Below, piece after piece: positions 7,717 through 14,026 of a DNA stretch of 32,952 nt. The translations under genes were made by a program, and so were the position numbers. The DNA is from RGIG2161 sp964525525 (GTDB lineage: Bacteria > Bacillota > Clostridia > Oscillospirales > CAG-272), in assembly GCA_964525525.1 (NCBI GenBank), contig CAZGHD010000006.1, positions 1-32,952 of the forward strand, written 5' to 3'. Under the pieces are notes generated by a model. The model was not told the DNA's origin, searched no databases, and worked only from the letters and a program-made list of their open reading frames with translations. The stretch's first letter is position 1, and each line of letters begins with the position of its first letter.

Positions 7717-8436
7717 TTATTTACCCGCGCCTTTCGCGATAGCTTCTTTTAGGTCAAGCGTGCCGCTGTAAAGCGACTTTCCGCAGATAGCCGCGTAAAG
7801 TCCCATTTCGGTGAGCTTTTCGATGTGCGATATATCTTTGATACCGCCGCTTGCGGTGATCTTTACGTTAACAGTTTCGGACAGGATTCCGAGCTGCTCG
7901 AAGTTAGGCTCGGTCAGCGTGCCGTCCTTGTCAATATCGGTAAAGATTATATTATCGACACCTATATCCTCCATAAGGCGCGCAAAATCGGTATATTTAA
8001 CAGACGAGCTGTTGGTCCAACCGTCAACACATACCATACCGCCTTTAGCGTCTATACCCACCGCGATCTTGTCACCGTGTTTTTTTACAGCCTCGCGCAC
8101 AAATTCAGGATTCTGAAGCGCGGACGTACCGAGAATGACTCTGCGGATACCTCCGTCTATGTATCTGTCAACGGTATCCATATTGCGGATTCCTCCGCCT
8201 ATCTCAACCGGAATCGAAACGGATGACGCAATACGGCAGATAAGCTCCATATTTTCGGGAACGCCGGATTTTGCACCGTTTAAGTCAACCGTGTGAATCA
8301 TTTCAGCCCCCGCGCTCTCAAAGGAACGTGCGGTCTGGACAGCATCCTCCGCAACCTTTGAAGCGGTACCGTATTCGCCTTTGTGCAGGCGGACGCACTG
8401 CCCGCCGAGTATATCTATTGCAGGTAATATAAGCAT
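7717..8436 (-). CDS. hisA: ProFAR isomerase HisA
   Basis: HisA isomerises the aminoaldose ProFAR to PRFAR by an Amadori rearrangement. It is a (beta/alpha)8 barrel of 239 residues. The catalytic Asp near residue 8 is in LPAIDILGGQCVRLHKGEYG, and the second is in FTDIDKDGTLTEPNF. VEIGGGIRN and ITASGGI are the phosphate-binding loops. The ATG has GGAG at good distance (TTAGGAGACAAAA). It follows hisH by nine bases and is nearly contiguous with hisF, the normal his cluster order. Confidence 0.97.
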   Translation of the reverse strand: MLILPAIDILGGQCVRLHKGEYGTASKVAEDAVQTARSFESAGAEMIHTVDLNGAKSGVPENMELICRIASSVSIPVEIGGGIRNMDTVDRYIDGGIRRVILGTSALQNPEFVREAVKKHGDKIAVGIDAKGGMVCVDGWTNSSSVKYTDFARLMEDIGVDNIIFTDIDKDGTLTEPNFEQLGILSETVNVKITASGGIKDISHIEKLTEMGLYAAICGKSLYSGTLDLKEAIAKGAGK

Positions 8437-8445
8437 TTTTGTCTC

Positions 8446-9069
8446 CTAAATAAGCTCCGCAAATGCGGAAAGCATTGAAAGCCCCGTGTTTTCGCTTTTT
8501 TCGGGATGGAATTGAGTTCCGAAAACGTTGCCCCTGCCGACCGCAGCGCAAACCTCTTCGCCGTAATCGGAAACTGCGATTATATCGTCGCGGTTCTCGG
8601 GCACCGCCTTAAAGGAGTGAACGAAATAAACGTAAGGTTTATCCCCCTGCCCCTTCATTATCGGAGAGTCAGGCTTCAGCACCTCAAGAGAGTTCCAGCC
8701 CATATGAGGAATTTTATACTCGCGGCTTTTCTCGCACGCGGTCAGCTTTATGACCTTACCGGGGATAAGTCCGAGCCCGTCGCACTCTCTTACCTCTGTA
8801 CTGCTGTCAAAAAGCAGCTGCATACCAAGGCAGATACCGAAAAGCGGTTTGTTCTTAACCGATTCTTTTATAAATTTATCAAGTCCCGTTTTGTTCAGGC
8901 ACTCCATAGCATCGGGGAAAGCACCGACACCGGGAAGAATCAACCCGTCTGCCGCACTTAGTTCTGCCGCATCACCCGACGCAAATGCAGAAATTCCAAG
9001 GTGACTGCAAGCGTTAAGTACGCTGTGCAGATTTCCCATACCGTAATCTATTATTCCAATACGCTTCAT
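8446..9069 (-). CDS. hisH: Imidazole glycerol phosphate synthase glutaminase subunit HisH
   Basis: HisH is the class I glutamine amidotransferase that feeds ammonia to HisF. The nucleophile is Cys80 in PLFGICLGMQLL, and the His-Glu pair is in FGTQFHPEKSEN near the C-terminus. The N-terminal IDYGMGNLHSV and LPGVGAFPDAM blocks are typical. The frame extends to a TTG at 9072, but the ATG at 9069 is the better start: it overlaps the hisB stop by one base (TGATG) and AGGGG lies about eight bases upstream. HisH and HisF are expected to be made together as a heterodimer. Confidence 0.97.
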   Translation of the reverse strand: MKRIGIIDYGMGNLHSVLNACSHLGISAFASGDAAELSAADGLILPGVGAFPDAMECLNKTGLDKFIKESVKNKPLFGICLGMQLLFDSSTEVRECDGLGLIPGKVIKLTACEKSREYKIPHMGWNSLEVLKPDSPIMKGQGDKPYVYFVHSFKAVPENRDDIIAVSDYGEEVCAAVGRGNVFGTQFHPEKSENTGLSMLSAFAELI

Positions 9070-9650
9070 CAAAGAATCCCCTTTGCGGAAAGTATCGCAC
9101 CGCCGTTTGGCGCAAGAGACTGTGCGATCGCACGGGCCGCAGACTTGAATATTGCCTCGGTCTTGTGGTGATCGTTTTCTCCGTACATAAGATTTACGTG
9201 GAGAGTCGCCCCCATATTAAAAGCAAGCGCGCGGAAGAATTCAAGAGTGAGCTGACTGTCGTAGTCACCTATCATAGGAGCTTTGAACTCCGCATTGAAA
9301 ACGAGATACGGGCGTCCGCAGAAGTCGATAACCGAAAGCGCCATGCTTTCGTCCATCGGAACGTACGATTGACCGAAGCGCGCGATTCCCTTTTTGTCTC
9401 CCGCAACTTCACAGAAAAGCGAGCCGAGAACTATACCTACGTCCTCAACCGTGTGGTGACCGTCAACGAAAAGGTCACCTTTCATATCAAGCTCGATCTC
9501 AAATCCGCCGTGTACACAGAAGGAATTAAGCATATGATCGAAAAATCCGATACCTGTACTTCCGTTAAGTTTACCCGCATCAGAGCCTACGGACAGTGTC
9601 ATTTTTATCTGAGTTTCTTTGGTATTTCTTTCGGTAGATACTTTTTTCAC
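9069..9650 (-). CDS. hisB: Imidazoleglycerol-phosphate dehydratase HisB (monofunctional)
   Basis: HisB dehydrates imidazole glycerol phosphate to imidazole acetol phosphate. Metal-binding blocks are present: FFDHMLNSFCVHGG, VDGHHTVEDVG and GENDHHKTEAIFK. It has only the dehydratase domain; the histidinol-phosphatase domain found in the enterobacterial fusion is absent. The frame is open to a GTG at 9671 that overlaps the hisC stop, but GTG at 9650 (MKKVSTERNTKETQIK) is preferred: AAAGGGG lies eight bases upstream and the resulting length of about 193 is typical. Confidence 0.94.
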   Translation of the reverse strand: MKKVSTERNTKETQIKMTLSVGSDAGKLNGSTGIGFFDHMLNSFCVHGGFEIELDMKGDLFVDGHHTVEDVGIVLGSLFCEVAGDKKGIARFGQSYVPMDESMALSVIDFCGRPYLVFNAEFKAPMIGDYDSQLTLEFFRALAFNMGATLHVNLMYGENDHHKTEAIFKSAARAIAQSLAPNGGAILSAKGIL

Positions 9651-9667
9651 GTCATATTCCCCTTTCG

Positions 9668-10744
9668 TCACTGTGCTTGATTATATACCACTTTACACGC
9701 GTTGTCAAGCTCTCTTATAACTTCGTCCGTTTCTTCTTTAAAAGAAGCGGTAACGCGTATATATTTGCCCATGCATCTTATCTTGATCGAATTGTCTTTA
9801 AGCGCGGAGTACACCTTTTCAGCCGCGTCGCCAAGCTCGGCGAACACGAAGTTGGTGTCGCTTTTATATACCTTAAAGCCGTATTTCTCCGCCATTTTAC
9901 AAAGCGCTGACGCGAGCTTTTTGCGCTCACTTATCATAACCGCAGTATTTTCTTTTATTTCCTCATAATGGCGAAGCACCGCCGCCGCAACTCTTTGAGT
10001 CGAAGTATTTAAGTTATAAGGACTTTTTACCTTTTTGATAGCCGAGATAAGCTCCGCCTGCCCTACCGCAAATCCAGCGCGCATTGCGGCAAGTCCAAAC
10101 GCTTTTGAGAGAGTTTTCAGCACTATGAGATTCTCATACTTCTCATAGTCGTTTAAAATTCCGTTATCCGATTCGCAGAACTCCATATACGCCTCGTCAA
10201 CTACGATAAGCGCATCTGTCTGTGAAACAAATTTTTCTATGTCAGCCTTAGGGTAACATCTGCCGGTAGGATTGCAGGGGTTAGAAAAGATCACCATTTT
10301 GATGCCTTTTTCTGCCACTTCTTTGCTTATAGCAGAAAAGTCTATCTCAAAATCGTCGTGCTTTGTGTATCTCACGATCTCCGCCCCGCTTATCTTCGCG
10401 TAAAACTCGTACATCGAAAAATCAGGGAGAACGACCATGACCTTGTCGCCCTGAGAAAGGAACGTCTGCGAGATCACCGAGATCAGCTCGTCCGAGCCGT
10501 TACCGGCAACGACACAGTTTTCATCAACACCGTATATCTTCGCATATTCGGACACGAGAACGGCCGCAGTTGAATCCGGGTATCTGTTAAACGGAATTTC
10601 TTCAAACGCCGCGCGCATATCCGTCATCATAGACTCCGACGGCAGAAACGGACTTTCATTTGCATCAACGCTTATTCTGTAGGATGCGTTGTCCGGAATA
10701 TATTCGTGAAGTGAATTTATCTTTTCGGGTAGGTATTTATTCAT
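9668..10744 (-). CDS. hisC: Histidinol-phosphate aminotransferase HisC
   Basis: HisC transfers an amino group from glutamate to imidazole acetol phosphate, with PLP. It is a fold-type I aminotransferase of about 358 residues. The motif VDANESPF lies near the N-terminus, with NPCNPTGR and VVDEAYMEF following. The PLP lysine is in TLSKAFGLAAMRAGFAVG. The frame could start at a TTG (10750), but ATG at 10744 has GG upstream and gives the usual N-terminus MNKYLPEKINSLHEY. It overlaps hisD by eight bases in a sequence almost identical to the apbE/VTT junction. Confidence 0.96.
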   Translation of the reverse strand: MNKYLPEKINSLHEYIPDNASYRISVDANESPFLPSESMMTDMRAAFEEIPFNRYPDSTAAVLVSEYAKIYGVDENCVVAGNGSDELISVISQTFLSQGDKVMVVLPDFSMYEFYAKISGAEIVRYTKHDDFEIDFSAISKEVAEKGIKMVIFSNPCNPTGRCYPKADIEKFVSQTDALIVVDEAYMEFCESDNGILNDYEKYENLIVLKTLSKAFGLAAMRAGFAVGQAELISAIKKVKSPYNLNTSTQRVAAAVLRHYEEIKENTAVMISERKKLASALCKMAEKYGFKVYKSDTNFVFAELGDAAEKVYSALKDNSIKIRCMGKYIRVTASFKEETDEVIRELDNACKVVYNQAQ

Positions 10745-12017
10745 TTTCAAACCTTATTCTTACAGAATTGGCGTGTGCGCCGAGACCTTCCGACTCAGCA
10801 AAACGGATAACGTCATCCTTGACCGAACGAAGCGCGTCTTTGCTGTAGCAAAGATACTGGGACTTTTTAACGAAGGTATCCACAGACAACGGAGATGCGA
10901 ATCTCGCAGTACCGTTAGTGGGGAGAACGTGGTTAGGTCCCGCAAAATAGTCGCCGAGCGGTTCGGGCGCGTATTCACCGAGGAATACCGATCCCGCGTT
11001 TTTCACCTTTTCAAGAGCCGCCATAGGATCGGTCAGCGCAAGCTCAAGGTGCTCGGGAGCAACTATGTTGGAAAATTCTATTGCCTCATCTATCGAATCA
11101 AGCACCACGGCAGAACCGTAATTATCCACAGACGCGCCTGCTATCTCATTTCTCGGGAGAGCCGCAAGCTGGCGCTCAAGCTCTGCCTGAACCTTTTCTA
11201 CAAGCTCGCCGCTATCGGTAACGAGTATTGCCGCCGCCATTTTATCATGCTCTGCTTGAGAGAGCAGATCTGCCGCGATAAATTTAGGCTCTGCTGATTC
11301 ATCCGCGATAACGAGTATCTCGCTCGGACCTGCGATCATATCTATATTCACCGCGCCGAAGACGAGTTTTTTCGCCATAGCAACGAATATATTACCGGGT
11401 CCTACTATTTTATCAACTCTCGGGATGCTCTCGGTACCGTAAGCAAGTGCGGCTACCGCCTGCGCGCCGCCGACAGTAAGTATCTTGTCAACGCCTGCAA
11501 CCTCTGCCGCGTAAATAACCGCGGGATTGATGCCGCCTGCTTTGGGAGGAGTTACCATTACTATTTCGCCGACACCTGCAGTGCGCGCAGGAATCGCGTT
11601 CATAAGCACAGACGACGGATACGCCGCAGTTCCTCCGGGAACGTAGATGCCGACTCTTGCAAGCGGAATTATGCGCTCGCCCATTATCTTGCCGTCCTCT
11701 GTGCGGGAATGACCCTCTCTCTTCTGCATAGCCGAGAATTTCGCTATATTTTCAGCGGAACGCTCGATAGTGCGCTTGAGCTCGTCCGGCACTTTTGAGA
11801 TATACGCATCTCTTTCCTCGCGGGAAAGATAAAAATCAGCATTCTTTACTCCGTCAAATTTTTCGGTATATTTTCTTACCGCCGCGTCACCGTTTGAACG
11901 CACGTCAGAAATAATATCCGATACGCTGTTCATTATCTCGGGCGAGATATTCTCCGCCCTGTCCCGCAAAAGAGCAAGAAGCTCGTCTGCGGTGTTTTTA
12001 TCGTAAACTTTAAGCAT
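10737..12017 (-). CDS. hisD: Histidinol dehydrogenase HisD
   Basis: HisD oxidises histidinol to histidine in two NAD+-dependent steps. Expected blocks are present: IPLARVGIYVPGGTAAYPSS, GGAQAVAALAYGT, KIVGPGN, DMIAGPSEI, DLLSQAEHD, VAPEHLEL and AGPNHVLPT, which include the Zn ligands and the catalytic Glu-His pair. A reading frame extends to 12071, but the extra 18 residues are not conserved-looking. ATG at 12017 (MLKVYDKNTADELL) gives the standard length of about 426. It is separated from hisG by 89 bases that contain two hairpins, the largest gap in the his operon. Confidence 0.96.
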   Translation of the reverse strand: MLKVYDKNTADELLALLRDRAENISPEIMNSVSDIISDVRSNGDAAVRKYTEKFDGVKNADFYLSREERDAYISKVPDELKRTIERSAENIAKFSAMQKREGHSRTEDGKIMGERIIPLARVGIYVPGGTAAYPSSVLMNAIPARTAGVGEIVMVTPPKAGGINPAVIYAAEVAGVDKILTVGGAQAVAALAYGTESIPRVDKIVGPGNIFVAMAKKLVFGAVNIDMIAGPSEILVIADESAEPKFIAADLLSQAEHDKMAAAILVTDSGELVEKVQAELERQLAALPRNEIAGASVDNYGSAVVLDSIDEAIEFSNIVAPEHLELALTDPMAALEKVKNAGSVFLGEYAPEPLGDYFAGPNHVLPTNGTARFASPLSVDTFVKKSQYLCYSKDALRSVKDDVIRFAESEGLGAHANSVRIRFENE

Positions 12018-12047
12018 TCTTATGACCATACCTTTCTTGCCAACTGC

Positions 12048-12067
12048 GGTTTTGCTACGGCAAAGCC
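12048..12067 (-). repeat. Short hairpin upstream of hisD
   Basis: In the minus-strand RNA, GGCTTTGC and GCAAAACC pair around a CGTA loop with one C/A mismatch. It lies between the stronger hairpin at 12076-12103 and the hisD ribosome site. Alone it would be weak; together the two elements make the hisG-hisD spacer structured. Confidence 0.45.
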
Positions 12068-12075
12068 ACAAACTT

Positions 12076-12103
12076 TACGACTGAAAATTTATTTTCAGTC
12101 GTA
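12076..12103 (-). repeat. Perfect 12-bp stem-loop between hisG and hisD
   Basis: TACGACTGAAAA and TTTTCAGTCGTA form a perfect 12-bp stem with a 4-base loop, starting six bases beyond the end of the hisG coding region. The bases after it on the minus strand (AAGTTTGTGG) lack a T run, so this is not a standard terminator. mRNA stabilisation or processing, or partial attenuation within the operon, is likelier. The function is inferred. Confidence 0.7.
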
Positions 12104-12106
12104 ACC

Positions 12107-12730
12107 TCATTTGCCGATCTCGGCGGCAATTCTGTCGATAAATTCATTTATCTCTTCGCGCTTCATCTTGATTGAAGCGGTATTGACTATCAGTCTCGCA
12201 GAAATATTCGCTATCTCCTCGTATACCTCAAGTCCGTTTTCTTTAAGCGTGGTACCCGTTTCGACTATATCAACGATAGCGTCTGCAAGGCCAAGCAAAG
12301 GCGCAAGCTCTACCGAGCCCTCTATCTTTACTACCTCAACGTCAAGTCCGAGACCGTTGAAATAATTCTTCGTTACGTTCGGATACTTACTTGCGATTAC
12401 CTTATTTGAATATCCGTCGTAAAAGTTCTTGTCTTTAAGACCTGCCAGCGCAAATCTGCACTTACCAAATCCAAGGTCAAGAAGCTCGTAAAACGTCTTT
12501 CCGTGCTCCATTATAGTGTCCTCACCGACAATTCCTATATCACACACACCGTGCTCGATATACGTAATAACGTCAGCAGATTTTGATAGCACTACTTCAA
12601 TATTGTCACCGATTGAGAGCAGAAGCTTTCTGCCCTTGTTTCTTATATCAGAACAGTCATATCCCGCACGCTCGAGGATAGCTACCGTCTTTTCTTCTAT
12701 TCTTCCCTTTGTAAGAGCTATGCGTATCAT
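12107..12730 (-). CDS. hisG: ATP phosphoribosyltransferase HisG, short form
   Basis: HisG condenses ATP and PRPP, the first committed and feedback-controlled step of histidine synthesis. At 207 residues this is the short form, which lacks the C-terminal regulatory ACT-like domain and depends on HisZ. IALTKGRIEEKT, IEHGVCDIGIVGEDTIME and the PRPP-binding VEIVETGTTLKENGLEV-like segment (VDIVETGTTLKENGL) are diagnostic. The ATG overlaps the hisZ stop by four bases (ATGA) and is preceded by GAGGAGCAGAT, so the two subunits are probably made in balance. Confidence 0.97.
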   Translation of the reverse strand: MIRIALTKGRIEEKTVAILERAGYDCSDIRNKGRKLLLSIGDNIEVVLSKSADVITYIEHGVCDIGIVGEDTIMEHGKTFYELLDLGFGKCRFALAGLKDKNFYDGYSNKVIASKYPNVTKNYFNGLGLDVEVVKIEGSVELAPLLGLADAIVDIVETGTTLKENGLEVYEEIANISARLIVNTASIKMKREEINEFIDRIAAEIGK

Positions 12731-13920
12731 ATCTGCTCCTCGCTTTTTATCTCTCCGTCAAGGACGGTTATCAGTTTCTTTATACCTCTTGCCTCAGCGT
12801 ATTCTCTCGTTTTTTCTTCCGACTCAAAGCAGGACATCTCTACCGCCTCGCCCGCCGCTTCTCTCTCACAGCGGATCTTGTCTGCCGCAGGAAAACTCTC
12901 GGAATCAAAAAATATGATCGCATCGGGAGAGTCAGGCGCAAGGCGATTTTTCTCCGATTTATAAAGAGTCTCGGATACGGCTCCTACGTTGATAGCAAAT
13001 CCGATCGACGGAACGTCACAGCCGAAATTAGAGATAAGATTATTGTACCGTCCGCCATGAAGCACCGGTTCACCGGCTCCGTCAATAAATCCGCGGAACA
13101 CTATGCCGGTATAATAATCGAGCTTGTGAACGAGACCGAGGTCGATCAGGATTCTGTCGCCATATCCCGCCCCTTCAAGCAAGGTATAAGTCTTTTTGAC
13201 TATCTCAAGCGCGCCGAGAGCGCGGGTGTTATCCCCTGCAATTTTTCTCGCGCGGTCAAACACTTCTTTACCGCCGAAAAGAAGGGGAATCTGCATTATC
13301 TTTTCAATTCCTGCAGTATCTTCGATAAATCCAAGAGAGACCGCGTTCTTGCTGTCAACGTAATCACGTACTATCTCCTTCTGCTCGTCACTCATATCAA
13401 GCTCAGAGATAAGCGCGTTGTAAAACTCAACGTGACCTATTTCTATTTTGAAATCCGCGCCGAGAGCGTCAAGCGCCTTTACTGCGGTAGTGATACACAT
13501 AATATCGCTCTTGATCCCGTCAAGACCGATAAGCTCTACTCCACTCTGCATGATCTCGTTGCGCTTGCCGGAATAGCCGTGATTTACACGGTACACGTTC
13601 TGGCTGTACGAAAGCTTGAGCGGTCTCTGCATATCCTTGAGCTTGGTCGCCGCTACGCGGGCAATAGGAGTGGTACAGTCAGGACGAAGCACGAGCAGTC
13701 TGCCCGCGTTGTCGGTAAGCTTGTACATATTCTCCTGCGGTAACGGCTGTCCCGCAAAATTAAAAGCGTCGTAATATTCAAGGGTAGGTGTTATCACCTT
13801 TGAAAAGCCCTCTTTTTTATATACGGATTCAAGACGGGCGAGAACCTCCGATTCGAGTATCGCCTCATCATAGAGCATATCGCGCATCCCGCTCGGGATG
13901 TTTATATTGAGTTTATACAT
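12727..13920 (-). CDS. hisZ: ATP phosphoribosyltransferase regulatory subunit HisZ
   Basis: HisZ is a histidyl-tRNA-synthetase paralogue that does not charge tRNA but binds histidine and activates short HisG. Class II synthetase-like blocks are visible: FSKVITPTLEYYDAF, LRPDCTTPIARVAA, LHGGRYNNLISNFG and PSIGFAINVG. The length of 397 fits HisZ and is too short for a full HisRS, because no anticodon-binding domain follows. The next gene being short HisG makes the choice of HisZ over HisS secure. It is the first gene of the his operon; ATG at 13920 follows GGGAG at about nine bases. Confidence 0.95.
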   Translation of the reverse strand: MYKLNINIPSGMRDMLYDEAILESEVLARLESVYKKEGFSKVITPTLEYYDAFNFAGQPLPQENMYKLTDNAGRLLVLRPDCTTPIARVAATKLKDMQRPLKLSYSQNVYRVNHGYSGKRNEIMQSGVELIGLDGIKSDIMCITTAVKALDALGADFKIEIGHVEFYNALISELDMSDEQKEIVRDYVDSKNAVSLGFIEDTAGIEKIMQIPLLFGGKEVFDRARKIAGDNTRALGALEIVKKTYTLLEGAGYGDRILIDLGLVHKLDYYTGIVFRGFIDGAGEPVLHGGRYNNLISNFGCDVPSIGFAINVGAVSETLYKSEKNRLAPDSPDAIIFFDSESFPAADKIRCEREAAGEAVEMSCFESEEKTREYAEARGIKKLITVLDGEIKSEEQI

Positions 13921-13951
13921 TTAGTCAGTCTCCCAATTATTTTTGCTTCAA

Positions 13952-13979
13952 CACTTTAATATGTTATCATATTAAAGTG
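13952..13979. promoter_or_regulatory. Perfect dyad overlapping the his promoter; likely operator
   Basis: CACTTTAATATG and CATATTAAAGTG are perfect inverted copies separated by TTAT (12-4-12). The dyad covers most of the -35/-10 spacer, the -10 element and the probable start of transcription of hisZ. It is AT-rich and not followed by a T run on either strand, which argues for a protein-binding site rather than a terminator. A repressor of the his operon is the natural candidate; its identity is unknown. Confidence 0.7.
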
Positions 13980-13989
13980 CATTTGTCAA
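13961..13989 (-). promoter_or_regulatory. Promoter of the his operon
   Basis: On the minus strand TTGACA (13984-13989) is a perfect -35, followed by a 17-base spacer and TAACAT (13961-13966) as -10. It lies about 40 bases upstream of hisZ and downstream of the polC stop. Confidence 0.75.
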
Positions 13990-14016
13990 TACCGTAAGCA
14001 AAGAAATATTGACAAA
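13982..14016. repeat. 10-bp inverted repeat upstream of his promoter
   Basis: TTTGTCAATA (13982-13991) and TATTGACAAA (14007-14016) are perfect inverted copies 15 bases apart. The left copy includes the his -35 hexamer. As RNA it would form a stem just past the polC stop, but there is no T tract, so a role in regulation or a weak polC 3' structure are both possible. Confidence 0.5.
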
Positions 14017-14026
14017 ATACGAAAAA

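Noticed and set aside
12018..12071. N-terminal extension of HisD
   Set aside because: It lies in the hairpin-rich spacer and does not resemble HisD; the conserved start is at 12017.
13952..13979. The his dyad as a polC terminator
   Set aside because: The arms are AT-rich, no T tract follows on the minus strand, and the dyad coincides with a promoter, so an operator fits better.
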